NCBI GenBank assembly: GCA_965198905.1
Contig: OZ240678.1
Location: 372,001 to 436,000, forward strand
DNA from: CAHJWH01 sp965198905
Lineage (GTDB): Bacteria; Pseudomonadota; Alphaproteobacteria; Caulobacterales; Caulobacteraceae
Length of the DNA stretch: 64,000 nt
Direction of reading: 5' to 3'
The notes beneath the pieces are model-generated. The model ran no database searches. It saw nothing but the letters and a program-made list of their open reading frames with translations, and was not told the DNA's origin. This document shows, piece after piece, positions 43,547-52,135 of this stretch (positions are counted from its first letter, which is position 1; the number at the start of each line of letters is the position of its first letter). Both the position numbers and the translations under genes were made by a program.

Positions 43547-44674
43547 ATGCGCCGCAGAACGCTCCGCCTCGCCCTCGGCCTGACGCTCGCGGCCTCGACC
43601 GCCCCGCTCGCCTTCGCCCCCGCCGCCAACGCCCAAAGTCCTTACCTAACCCCGCCACCGACCCTGGTCCCGGTCATCACCAGCAACATGGTCTTCAACG
43701 GCGTGACCACCACAAAGGATGGCATGACCTTCCTGACCTATCCTCGCTCGAACGCGGCGAGCGGGATCGAGGTCGGGCGTCTGGTGAACAATGTTCCCAG
43801 CACCTTTCCCAACGCCGCCTGGAACGGCTGGGCGCCGAGTCGCGACGGGCATGGCGTGTTCGTCTCGGCCAATGCGCTCCGGATCGGGCCGGACGGGATG
43901 CTCTGGGTGGTGGACGCCGGAGCGCCGGGGCCGGGCAGGATGCAGGTCCCCGGCGGCGCCAAGCTGGTGCGGCTCGACCCCAAGTCCGGCGAGGTGAAGG
44001 CGGTCTTTCCGATGGACGGGGCGATCAAGCCTGGGAGCTTTGTGGACGACGTCCGCTTCAACGGCGATCACGCCTATCTCACCGACGCCGGCAAGCCCGG
44101 GGGGATCATCGTCTTGGACCTGCGCTCGGGGCAGGTGCGCCGGGTGCTGGATGGCGACGGCTCGGTGACGGCCCAGGTGGCTCGGACCGCAGAGGGCCGG
44201 CCGCTGACCAACGCCAAAGGCCAGCCGGTGGGCTTCAACGTCGACCAGCTTGAGGTGTCGCCGGACGGCCGCTGGGTCTACTACCAGCCGGCGACCGGAC
44301 CCTTCTACCGTGTCGAGGCCCGCTATATGGATGATCCGAAACAGAGCGCCGCCGCGCTGCACGGACATGTACAGTTCTGGGCGCGCACGGGGGCCACCGG
44401 CGGCACGGCCATGGACGCCGGCGGCGTCATCTACGCCAGCGACCTGAACCGCGACTCGATCCTGAAGATCACCCCGGACGGCGCCATCTCCACCCTGGTT
44501 CAGGACCCACGGCTGGCCTGGGTGGACGCCATGTGGATCGACGACCAGGGCCGCCTGCTCGCCCCCGCCGCCCAACTCGACCGCACGCCTGGCCTGAACG
44601 GCGGCCACGAGGCAGTGCAGTACCCGGTGGTCGTCTACGCCCTGTCCATCGGCGCCAAGCCGCTGCGGCGGTGA
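43547..44674 (+). CDS. Exported yellow/major-royal-jelly-like beta-propeller protein
   Basis: 375 residues. The signal peptide (MRRRTLRLALG...AANAQ) starts at the Met at 43547. The mature protein has MRJP/yellow-family features: VTTTKDGMTFLTYPR, LWVVDAGAPGPG, KLVRLDPKSGEV, DDVRFNGDHAYLTDAG, VDQLEVSPDGRWVYYQP and ASDLNRDSILKITPDG. The family is best known in insects but has bacterial members of unknown role, often predicted lactonase-like propellers. An enzyme role here is inference. A longer frame upstream is non-coding. Confidence 0.85.
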   Translation: MRRRTLRLALGLTLAASTAPLAFAPAANAQSPYLTPPPTLVPVITSNMVFNGVTTTKDGMTFLTYPRSNAASGIEVGRLVNNVPSTFPNAAWNGWAPSRDGHGVFVSANALRIGPDGMLWVVDAGAPGPGRMQVPGGAKLVRLDPKSGEVKAVFPMDGAIKPGSFVDDVRFNGDHAYLTDAGKPGGIIVLDLRSGQVRRVLDGDGSVTAQVARTAEGRPLTNAKGQPVGFNVDQLEVSPDGRWVYYQPATGPFYRVEARYMDDPKQSAAALHGHVQFWARTGATGGTAMDAGGVIYASDLNRDSILKITPDGAISTLVQDPRLAWVDAMWIDDQGRLLAPAAQLDRTPGLNGGHEAVQYPVVVYALSIGAKPLRR

Positions 44675-44723
44675 TCTTCGCCCTTTTTCTTGCGGGAGAA
44701 GGGGACGCCAGAGCTGCGCTTGC

Positions 44724-44859
44724 GTCCCCTCGAGGGGGAGGGTCAGGGCGGGGCGGGTGCACAACGGTTCAGAGCGGGGAATGGGAGGCGCCTCGCGGGT
44801 TCTTTCGTCTAATTATGCGCGCGCGCATAACCCCGCCCCCCCCTCGAAGGGGAGGGAGA
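44724..44859. repeat. GC-rich inverted repeat pair, family B, enclosing a perfect palindrome
   Basis: A unit centred on CCCCTCGAGGGGGAGGG begins at 44724 and an inverted degenerate copy (CCCCCCCCTCGAAGGGGAGG) ends at 44859. Between them lies an exact 16-bp palindrome, TTATGCGC followed by GCGCATAA, at 44813-44828. The repeat matches the family at 48144-48302. It occupies most of the 229-nt gap between the yellow-like and MFS genes. Confidence 0.75.
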
Positions 44860-44903
44860 AGGGCATCATTGCCGCCTCTGCACATCTCGCCCATAGCCGC
44901 GCC

Positions 44904-46139
44904 ATGAACCCCTCCGGCCGAGCAGTCCTCAGCACTCCCCGCGCGGTCGCCAGCCTTGCAGCCCTCAGCGCGCTGTTCTTCCTGGGCGTGGCGGGGACGT
45001 TCAGCTCGCTCGGCGTGGTGCTGCCGGCCATGGTGGCGGCGCTGGGCTGGAGCTGGACCCAGGCGGGGCTGGGCTTCTCGATCCTGGCCATCGTCTGTGG
45101 ACTGGCGAGCTATGCGCCGACCCTGGTGATCCGCACCCTCGGCGTGCGCGCCACGCTCGGCCTGGGCGGCGTGGCGCTGGCGGCAGGCTTCGCGTGCCTG
45201 GCCACCGCCCGGGGGGTCGGCCTCTACTATCTCGGAGCAGCGCTCGAGGGGCTGGGCTTCGCGCTCACCGCCATCATCCCCGGCGCCTACGTGCTGGCGC
45301 GAAGCTTTCGCCGCGTGTCCGCAGCGCTCGGCGCCTACTTCACCCTGGGGGGCCTCGGCGGCGTGGCGGGTCCCTGGCTCTATCTGCTGGCCCAGACGTC
45401 GCCGGGCGGCTGGCGCGGCTACTGGACCCTGCTCGCCCTCGCAAGCCTGGGGCTCGGCGCGGTGGCGGCCTTGGTGGTGCGCGACCTCGCGCCGCCGGAG
45501 ACCGAGCCGTCGGTCGTGGAGGCGACGGCGGCCCCGCGGCCCCCGATCTTCCGCACCGCGCGGACCTGGAGCGTGGCGCAGGCGCTGAAGTCCTGGCCGT
45601 TCTGGGTCATCACCGCGGCCTACACCGCCAACCTGCTCTGCGAGGTGACGGTGAACAGCGTGTCGGTGGCGCACCTGACCGGGCGCGGGGCGACCGCGAC
45701 CGCGGCCGGCGCGGCGCTCAGCCTGCAGGCGGCGGTCAGCGTCGGCGCCCGGGCGGCGGGCGGCTGGCTCGGAGAGCGCGTCGATCCCCGCAAGCTCGTG
45801 GTGGCCGCGCTGGGCCTGCTGGTGGCGGGCCTGCTGGTGCTCGCGGGCGCCCGCAGTGCGACCTCGATCAGCCTCTACGCCGTGGCGGTGGGCGCGGGCT
45901 ACGGGCTGAACTACCTGGCCGCCACGGTGCTGCTGCTGAACTATTACGGGCGGGCCAGGAACCTGGAGCTGTTCTCCACCACCTGCCTCATCTCCACCCT
46001 GGCCGCGATCGGACCCCTGCTGGCCGGCGTGCTGAAGGACCGCACCGGCGGCTTCGCCCCCGCCTTCTGGGCCATCGCCGCCGTCACCGCCGCGGTCATG
46101 GTAGCGGTCGCCCTGATGCGGCCGCCGAAGCCCGCCTGA
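44904..46139 (+). CDS. MFS transporter
   Basis: 411 residues with twelve predicted membrane helices in two six-helix halves. The N-terminal half has GVVLPAMVAALGWSWTQAG and the loop RTLGVRATLG. The central cytoplasmic loop is long and Pro/Ala-rich (about 190-220). The layout resembles the monocarboxylate/oxalate-formate group (the W-S-W-T-Q-A-G helix and the GERVDPRKLV loop). The substrate is not determined. The start is the Met at 44904; an extension would cross the repeat. A 16-bp palindrome lies about 75 nt upstream and could be an operator. Confidence 0.88.
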   Translation: MNPSGRAVLSTPRAVASLAALSALFFLGVAGTFSSLGVVLPAMVAALGWSWTQAGLGFSILAIVCGLASYAPTLVIRTLGVRATLGLGGVALAAGFACLATARGVGLYYLGAALEGLGFALTAIIPGAYVLARSFRRVSAALGAYFTLGGLGGVAGPWLYLLAQTSPGGWRGYWTLLALASLGLGAVAALVVRDLAPPETEPSVVEATAAPRPPIFRTARTWSVAQALKSWPFWVITAAYTANLLCEVTVNSVSVAHLTGRGATATAAGAALSLQAAVSVGARAAGGWLGERVDPRKLVVAALGLLVAGLLVLAGARSATSISLYAVAVGAGYGLNYLAATVLLLNYYGRARNLELFSTTCLISTLAAIGPLLAGVLKDRTGGFAPAFWAIAAVTAAVMVAVALMRPPKPA

Positions 46140-46171
46140 CGGCTATGCTTTAGGCGCGGCTGCCGGCCTTC

Positions 46172-46256
46172 GCCTCATCCTGAGCTTGTCGAAGGACGAG
46201 GCGTCCTCCGGGCGTGCCGCGGCCTCGCACCTCCCGCCAAGTTCAGGATGAGGCCG
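46172..46256. repeat. REP-like repeat, family A, with degenerate partner
   Basis: The unit at 46172-46202 is a near-perfect copy of the core at 40783. An inverted, eroded partner (GTTCAGGATGAGG core) ends at 46256. It lies in the 240-nt gap before fliI. Confidence 0.75.
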
Positions 46257-46379
46257 GGTGTGAGGTGACGCCATCAACGACCAACACTTAGCGCCATAAG
46301 GAAGATCACGGGACTGCGTTCACGGCTGGTTAGGGCGGACCCGCCAGGGTGGGGACCAGTCGCGGCGAGGTCGAGAGTT

Positions 46380-47732
46380 TTGCGCAACCTGATCGCCGCG
46401 GTGGAGCGGATCGACCCGCTGACCGTCTCCGGCCGCGTCGCCGCGGTGAACGGCCTGCTGATCGAGGCGAGAGGCGGCCTGACCCGCCTGCCCATCGGCG
46501 CCCGCGCCGACATCGAGCGCCCCAGGAACGAATGGCTCCCGGCCGAGGTGGTGGGCTTCCGCGACACCCGCGCCCTGCTCATGCCCTTCGGCGCGGTGGA
46601 GGGAGTGGCCCCTGGCGCCGAGATCCGCATCCGCCCCGAAGGCGACGCGGTGCGCCCCACGCTCGCCTGGCGCGGCCGCATCATCGACGCCTTCGGGGCG
46701 CCCATCGACGGCAAGGGGCCGCTACCCCAGGGCCCCGTGCCCTATCCCCTACGCACGCCCCCGCCACCGGCCCACGCCCGGGGCCGGGTGGGCGAGCGGC
46801 TGGACCTGGGCGTGCGCTCCATGGACGTGTTCACCACCTGCTGCCGGGGCCAGCGCCTGGGCGTGTTCGCGGGCTCCGGCGTCGGCAAGTCGGTGCTGCT
46901 ATCCATGCTGGCGCGGGAGGCCACCTGCGACGCCGTCGTGGTCGGGCTGATCGGCGAGCGGGGCCGGGAGGTGCGCGAGTTCATCGAGGAGACGCTGGGC
47001 GAAGCGGGCCTGCAGCGCGCGATCGTCGTGGTCGCTACCTCCGACGAGCCCGCCCTGAAGCGCCGCCAGGCCGCCTACCTGACACTCGCCATCGCGGAGT
47101 TCCTGCGCGACCAGGACCTGGAGGTGCTGTGCATGATGGACAGCGTCACCCGCTTCGCCATGGCCCAGCGCGAGATCGGCCTGGCCGCGGGCGAACCCCC
47201 CACCACCAAGGGCTACACGCCCACCGTCTTCACCGAGCTGCCCAAGCTTTTGGAGCGGGCCGGCCCGGGGCCGGTCCGGGCGGATGGGACGACGGCGGGC
47301 CCGATCACCGGCATCTTCACCGTGCTGGTGGACGGCGACGACCACAACGAGCCCATCGCCGATGCGGTGCGCGGCATCCTGGACGGCCACATCGTCATGG
47401 AGCGCGCGATCGCGGAGCGCGGCCGCTTCCCCGCCGTCAACGTGCTCAAGTCCATCAGCCGCACCATGCCGGGCTGTCAGACCCTGCCCGAGCGCGCCGT
47501 GGTGCGCCAGGCGCGGGAGGCGCTGTCCGCCTACGCCAACATGGAGGAGCTGATCCGCATCGGCGCCTACCGTGCGGGCTCCGACCCGATCATCGACCGC
47601 GCGATCAAGTTGAACCCGGCGCTGGAGGCCTTTCTGTCCCAGGACAAGGACGAGGCCAGCACCCTGGACGGGGCCTTCGAGGCCCTCGACGACATCCTGG
47701 CTAGCGCGCCTGTGCTCGGAGCGCTGCAATGA
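46380..47732 (+). CDS. fliI: Flagellar export ATPase FliI
   Basis: 450 residues from TTG at 46380. Walker A is GSGVGKS at 165-171; Walker B-type LEVLCMMDSVTRFAMAQREIGLA and the catalytic Glu in GERGREVREFIE match FliI. The N-terminal beta-barrel and C-terminal dodecamer-type domain are complete. It energises flagellar type III export. It overlaps fliJ by 4 nt (ATGA). This two-gene unit is separated from the rest of the flagellar genes, as in other Caulobacterales. No convincing CtrA site was found just upstream. Confidence 0.96.
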   Translation: MRNLIAAVERIDPLTVSGRVAAVNGLLIEARGGLTRLPIGARADIERPRNEWLPAEVVGFRDTRALLMPFGAVEGVAPGAEIRIRPEGDAVRPTLAWRGRIIDAFGAPIDGKGPLPQGPVPYPLRTPPPPAHARGRVGERLDLGVRSMDVFTTCCRGQRLGVFAGSGVGKSVLLSMLAREATCDAVVVGLIGERGREVREFIEETLGEAGLQRAIVVVATSDEPALKRRQAAYLTLAIAEFLRDQDLEVLCMMDSVTRFAMAQREIGLAAGEPPTTKGYTPTVFTELPKLLERAGPGPVRADGTTAGPITGIFTVLVDGDDHNEPIADAVRGILDGHIVMERAIAERGRFPAVNVLKSISRTMPGCQTLPERAVVRQAREALSAYANMEELIRIGAYRAGSDPIIDRAIKLNPALEAFLSQDKDEASTLDGAFEALDDILASAPVLGALQ

Positions 47733-48142
47733 GCAACTGGATGGGCTCGCTGATCAAGCTGGCGGACCTGGAGGTGGAGACCCTGCAGAAGCGCCTGCGC
47801 GACATCGCCGACCGCCGCGCCTGCGTCGAGCTGGTGCTGGAGAGCCTCGACATGGAAGGGCGCCAGGAAACCGCCCACGCCGCCCTCGACGCCTCCGCCG
47901 GCTGGTATCTGGTCGGCTTCCGAGAGGGCCTGAAGGCCCGCCGGGCCAAGGGCGAGGGCGAGCTGAAGGCCTGCGCCATGGAAGAGGCCGGCGCGCGCGA
48001 CGCCCTGTCGCGGGCCTTCGAGGCGCAGAAGAAATACGAGACGCTGGCCGAGACCGCGCGTCTGGCTGCGGTGCGCAAGGTGGCCAAGCTGGAAACCGCC
48101 GCCCTGGACGAGCTTGCCCTGAGGCGCACCGGCACGCGCTGA
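47729..48142 (+). CDS. fliJ: Flagellar export chaperone FliJ
   Basis: 137 residues, almost entirely alpha-helical and charged, with a predicted coiled coil (ADLEVETLQKRLRDIADR; FEAQKKYETLAETARLAAVRK). FliJ forms the stalk in the FliI ring and hands off substrates. The family is poorly conserved, so the call relies on size, coiled-coil character and its coupled place after fliI. The 3' end is followed at once by a palindromic repeat that may terminate transcription. Confidence 0.88.
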   Translation: MSNWMGSLIKLADLEVETLQKRLRDIADRRACVELVLESLDMEGRQETAHAALDASAGWYLVGFREGLKARRAKGEGELKACAMEEAGARDALSRAFEAQKKYETLAETARLAAVRKVAKLETAALDELALRRTGTR

Positions 48143-48143
48143 G

Positions 48144-48302
48144 GCGCGTCTCTCCCTCCCCCTCGAGGGGAGGGTCGGGGTGGGGGGACGCTTGCCGCCC
48201 TGGCCCATCGGTGACGACCGCACCAAGCTTCATTTCCTGGCAGGGTAGTGCCAGTGGCCCCCCACCCCCGACCCTCCCCTCGAGGGCGAGGGAGAGACGC
48301 GC
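48144..48302. repeat. Large inverted repeat, family B
   Basis: The left arm (48144-48187) and right arm (48258-48302) are inverted copies with about one mismatch and one indel, around a 70-nt spacer. Each arm has an internal palindrome, CCTCCCCTCGAGGGGAGG, at least in core. It fills the gap after fliJ and could act as a two-way transcription barrier. It is related to the pair at 44724-44859. Confidence 0.9.
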
Positions 48303-48435
48303 CGCGTGGAGCGGGACGTGCACAGCGCGAATCGAAGGTTGGCCAGTGGTGAACGTCACGGCCCCAGCAAGCCGGACCTGCGAAAATATGTCGGTTGACC
48401 CATCCCGCATTTAGGGTTGTCATGCTCCTTGTCTA

Positions 48436-48445
48436 CTACATGTAG
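48436..48445. promoter_or_regulatory. Palindrome before nrdA
   Basis: CTACATGTAG is a perfect 10-bp palindrome whose right end lies 6 nt before the first nrdA Met. A TAGGGTTG motif occurs at both about 48412 and 48443. An NrdR or other operator is possible, but the consensus ACACTATATATAGTGT is not matched. Confidence 0.35.
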
Positions 48446-48451
48446 GGTTGG

Positions 48452-50320
48452 ATGATGGCGGAAGCGGCTTCAGCGGCGGTGGTGGGCAAGGGCCTGGTGC
48501 GCAACGTGACCGCCGGCGGCAAACCGCGGCCCCAGCTGCAGCTGGTGCGCAAGGTCGAGGTCGACCGCTCCCGCGACGCCCTGCTGACCGAGTTCGGCAA
48601 GACCACCCTGAAGGACCGCTACCTGCTCGCCGGCGAGAGCTACCAGGACATGTTCGCCCGCGTGGCCACCGCCTACGCCGACGACGCCGACCACGCCCAG
48701 CGCGTCTACGACTACATCTCCACCCTGTGGTTCATGCCGGCGACGCCGGTGCTGTCCAACGGCGGCGCGGGGCGAGGTTTGCCGATCTCGTGTTTCCTGA
48801 ACGCGGTGCCCGACTCGCTGGACGGCATCGTCAGCGTCTGGAACGAGAACGTGGCCCTGGCGTCCAACGGCGGCGGCATCGGCACCTACTGGGGCGGCGT
48901 GCGCTCCATTGGCGAGAAGGTGAAGGGCGCGGGCCAGACCAGCGGCATCATCCCCTTCATCCGGGTGATGGATTCGCTGACGCTCGCCATCAGTCAGGGG
49001 TCGCTCCGGCGGGGCTCGGCGGCCGTCTATCTCGACGTCTTCCATCCCGAAATCGAGGAGTTCCTGGAGATCCGGAAGCCGTCCGGCGACTTCAATCGCA
49101 AGTCGCTGAACCTGCACCATGGCATCGCCATCACCGACGAGTTCATGGAGGCGGTGCGCGACGGGGCCAAGTTCACCCTGCGCAGCCCCAAGGACGACAC
49201 CCCGGTGCGCGAGGTCGACGCCCGCTCGCTGTGGCAGAAGATCCTGGAGATCAGGCTGCAGACCGGCGAGCCCTACCTGATCTTCTCCGACACGGTGAAC
49301 CGCGCCATGCCCGCCCACCAGCGCGCGATGGGTCTGAAGGTGCGCCAGTCCAACCTGTGCTCCGAGATCGTGCTGCACACCGGCAAGGACCACCTGGGCC
49401 AGGATCGCACCGCGGTCTGCTGCCTGTCCTCGGTCAACGCCGAGAAGTTCCTGGAATGGCGCGACCACCCGACCTTCATCGAGGACGTCATGCGCTTCCT
49501 CGACAACGTCATGCAGGACTTCATCGACTCAGCGCCTGACGCCATGAGCGCGGCGGTCTATGCGGCGGAGCGCGAGCGTTCGGTGGGGTTGGGCCTGATG
49601 GGCTTCCACTCCTTCCTGCAGGCGCAGGGCGTGCCGTTCGAGTCCGCCATGGCCAAGTCCTGGAACATGCGCATCTGCAAAACCCTGCGCCGCCAGGCCG
49701 ACGCCGCCAGCCGCACGCTCGCCGTCGAGCGCGGTCCCTGCCCGGACGCCGCGGAACAGGGCGTGATGGAGCGGTTCAGCCACAAGCTGGCCATCGCGCC
49801 CACCGCCTCGATCTCGATCATCTGCGGGGGGACATCGGCGGGGATCGAGCCGATCCCGGCCAACATCTACACCCACAAGACCCTGTCGGGCTCGTTCGCG
49901 GTCAAGAACCCCTATCTGGAAGCCCTGCTCGAAACCAAGGGCCGGAACACCGAAGCCGTCTGGGGCACGATCCTGGAGAACGAGGGCTCGGTCCAGCACC
50001 TGGACTTCCTCTCGGCCGACGAGAAGGATGTCTACAAGACCGCCTTCGAGCTGGACCAGCGCTGGATCGTGGAAATGGCCGCCGACCGCACCCCCGACAT
50101 CTGCCAGTCCCAGTCGGTCAACCTGTTCATCCCGGGCGACGTGGACAAATGGGATCTCCACATGCTGCACTGGACGGCTTGGGAGCGCGGCTGCAAGTCG
50201 CTCTACTACCTGCGCTCCAAGTCGGTGCAGCGCGCGGCCTTCGCCGGCGGCGAGAAGATCGAGGCGGCGATGCGGATGGACGGCAAGACCGACTACGAGG
50301 AATGCCTCGCCTGCCAATAG
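48452..50320 (+). CDS. nrdA: Ribonucleoside-diphosphate reductase, alpha subunit, class I
   Basis: 622 residues. Catalytic features are LPISCFLN, SNLCSEI (Asn-Cys-Glu triad), AVCCLSS and the C-terminal redox pair in EECLACQ. It reduces NDPs to dNDPs. It is shorter than the roughly 760-residue Escherichia enzyme because the N-terminal ATP-cone (about 90 residues) is missing: the family fold begins at once with EFGKTTLKDRYL. Activity control may therefore rest on another subunit. nrdB is not adjacent. The first Met of an ATGATG pair was used; an AGGG lies 5-8 nt upstream. Confidence 0.95.
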   Translation: MMAEAASAAVVGKGLVRNVTAGGKPRPQLQLVRKVEVDRSRDALLTEFGKTTLKDRYLLAGESYQDMFARVATAYADDADHAQRVYDYISTLWFMPATPVLSNGGAGRGLPISCFLNAVPDSLDGIVSVWNENVALASNGGGIGTYWGGVRSIGEKVKGAGQTSGIIPFIRVMDSLTLAISQGSLRRGSAAVYLDVFHPEIEEFLEIRKPSGDFNRKSLNLHHGIAITDEFMEAVRDGAKFTLRSPKDDTPVREVDARSLWQKILEIRLQTGEPYLIFSDTVNRAMPAHQRAMGLKVRQSNLCSEIVLHTGKDHLGQDRTAVCCLSSVNAEKFLEWRDHPTFIEDVMRFLDNVMQDFIDSAPDAMSAAVYAAERERSVGLGLMGFHSFLQAQGVPFESAMAKSWNMRICKTLRRQADAASRTLAVERGPCPDAAEQGVMERFSHKLAIAPTASISIICGGTSAGIEPIPANIYTHKTLSGSFAVKNPYLEALLETKGRNTEAVWGTILENEGSVQHLDFLSADEKDVYKTAFELDQRWIVEMAADRTPDICQSQSVNLFIPGDVDKWDLHMLHWTAWERGCKSLYYLRSKSVQRAAFAGGEKIEAAMRMDGKTDYEECLACQ

Positions 50321-50335
50321 GCGAACCGCTGCCGC

Positions 50336-50803
50336 TCACCCCCCGCGCAACTGCACCAGCGCCAGAGAGACTGCGGCGAGCGCCATCTGCGGCGGCCGGA
50401 ACACGGTGAAATAGGCCGGCGATTCCCGACGTTTGGAAGACCAGGCATCCAGCAGACCCACGACCGCCAAGCCCACCGCTGCGATCGCCGGGCTGAGCAG
50501 CGCCAAGCTCGCCACGCCGAAGCCGAAGAAGCCCAGCATGGTCGCAAGCTCCGCCGGCCGCCCGCCTCCGACCTCCGAAAACGTCAGGCCCCGGCGAACC
50601 CCGGCGAAGAAGGTGAGCAGGCTGGCGGCCCAGATCACTGCCGCCGTGCGCACCAGGAGCGGCGGAACCGCGGGGGTGAGCCAGGCCACCGCCGCGCACG
50701 CCACAATTGGCACGACGGCGCTGGACCCCAGTACGACGTCGACACCCCGTCTCGCTTGGCCGAGGTCGGCGCTGCTACGGATACGGTCGGCGGGTTCGCT
50801 CAC
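50336..50803 (-). CDS. DUF3429 membrane protein
   Basis: 155 residues with four hydrophobic helices (about 23-48, 50-68, 85-108 and 130-150). The sequence TFFAGVRRGLTF and GFFGFGVASL match the DUF3429 family of inner-membrane proteins of unknown role. It is transcribed opposite to nrdA, end to end with 15 nt between. It is followed upstream by a repeat-bearing gap and the rfb genes. Confidence 0.85.
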   Translation of the reverse strand: MSEPADRIRSSADLGQARRGVDVVLGSSAVVPIVACAAVAWLTPAVPPLLVRTAAVIWAASLLTFFAGVRRGLTFSEVGGGRPAELATMLGFFGFGVASLALLSPAIAAVGLAVVGLLDAWSSKRRESPAYFTVFRPPQMALAAVSLALVQLRGG

Positions 50804-50865
50804 CTCGGCGAAACGCCAGAGCGTGATGACGGATGCCTATGCTGGAGACGTTTACATGAATGGGC

Positions 50866-50973
50866 GTGCTTCGAGACAGGCTCTCATTGAGAGCCTTCCT
50901 CAGCATGACGAAGGCTGTGGGACCCACCCCGCTCGTCATCCTGAGGAGCGGCGGAGCCGCGTCTCGAAGGACG
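50866..50973. repeat. Dispersed palindromic repeat, family C
   Basis: The left unit contains a perfect stem-loop: AGGCTCTC (50878-50885), ATT, GAGAGCCT (50889-50896). The right unit, about 50933-50973, reads CGTCATCCTGAGGAGCGGCG onward and ends in TCTCGAAGGACG. The two units are partly inverted copies (TCGAGAC...CATGACGA). It resembles common intergenic elements of alphaproteobacteria. Confidence 0.7.
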
Positions 50974-51027
50974 CAGCACATCTTGCAAAGGTCCCCAGGG
51001 CGAGGTGACAGCAGACGCTCCTGGCGA

Positions 51028-52113
51028 TCAAGCCGGCCGGGTTGCGCCCAACCCCAACCGCGCGCCGTCATAGCGTTCCCGCAGGGGGCGCCACCAGTCT
51101 TCCCGGTCGATGTACCACCGCACCGTCTTGGCGACGCCGGTGTCGAAGCTCTCCCGGGCGCGCCAGCCGAGTTCGGTCTCGAGCTTGGTGGCGTCGATGG
51201 CGTAGCGCTGGTCGTGGCCCGGCCGGTCGGTGACGAAGGCGATCAGCTCGCGCCTAGGCCCGGCGTTTCGCGGCTTTAGGACGTCCAGCCGGTCGCAGAT
51301 GGTCTGCACCACCTCAAGATTGGTCCGCTCGTTACGGCCGCCGACATTGTAGCTCTCGCCCGGTCGGCCCTGCTGGACGATCAGGGCCAGGGCGCGGGCG
51401 TGGTCCTCCACGTAGAGCCAGTCGCGCACGTTGTCGCCCTTGCCATAGACCGGCAGCGCCTTGCCCTGCAGGGCGTTCAGGATGGTCAGCGGGATCAGCT
51501 TCTCCGGGAAGTGGTAGGGACCGTAATTGTTGGAGCAATTGGAGACCAGCACCGGCAGGCCATAGGTGTGGTGCCAGGCTCGGGCCAGATGGTCCGACGC
51601 CGCCTTGGACGCGGAATAGGGCGAGCGGGGATCGTAGGGCGTCGTCTCGCTGAACAGGCCCTGCGCGCCCAAGCTGCCGAACACCTCGTCGGTGGAGATG
51701 TGCAGCAGGCGAAAACGGGCCCTGGCCTCGCCCTCCAGGCTGCGCCAGTGCGCCAGCGCCGCCTGCAGCATCGTGAAGGTCCCCACGATGTTGGTTGTGA
51801 CGAACGGCTCGGCTCCGGTGATGGAGCGGTCCACGTGGCTTTCCGCCGCCAGGTGCAGCACCGCGGTCGGCTGGAACTCGGCGAAGGTGCGCGCGACGAA
51901 GCCGGCGTCGGCCACGTCGCCCTGGGTGAAGCCGTAGCGGGGCGAGGCCGTCGCATCGCCCACGCTGGCCAGACAGCCCGCATAGGTCAGCTTGTCCAGG
52001 TTCAGCACCCGGGCGGGCGTATCGGCGATCAGGTGGCGCACCACCGCCGAGCCGATGAAGCCGGCTCCGCCGGTGACCAGCAACCGGTCGTCGGCCTGGA
52101 AGGGACGCGTCAT
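51028..52113 (-). CDS. rfbB: dTDP-glucose 4,6-dehydratase
   Basis: 361 residues, an extended SDR. NAD site GGAGFIG (about 15-21), catalytic HISTDEVFGSLG and YSASKAASD (Tyr-x3-Lys), and the substrate loop SNCSNNYGPYHFPEKLIP are typical of RmlB. It turns dTDP-glucose into dTDP-4-keto-6-deoxyglucose. It lies downstream of rfbA and rfbC. It is the last gene of the run; an rmlD reductase is not encoded next to it. Confidence 0.97.
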   Translation of the reverse strand: MTRPFQADDRLLVTGGAGFIGSAVVRHLIADTPARVLNLDKLTYAGCLASVGDATASPRYGFTQGDVADAGFVARTFAEFQPTAVLHLAAESHVDRSITGAEPFVTTNIVGTFTMLQAALAHWRSLEGEARARFRLLHISTDEVFGSLGAQGLFSETTPYDPRSPYSASKAASDHLARAWHHTYGLPVLVSNCSNNYGPYHFPEKLIPLTILNALQGKALPVYGKGDNVRDWLYVEDHARALALIVQQGRPGESYNVGGRNERTNLEVVQTICDRLDVLKPRNAGPRRELIAFVTDRPGHDQRYAIDATKLETELGWRARESFDTGVAKTVRWYIDREDWWRPLRERYDGARLGLGATRPA

Positions 52114-52135
52114 GAGTATCCTTGAAAAGGCGGCC

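Noticed and set aside
46260..46379. A possible CtrA box (TTAA-N7-TTAA) upstream of fliI
   Set aside because: CTTAGCGCCATAAGG has the wrong spacing and only half a match.
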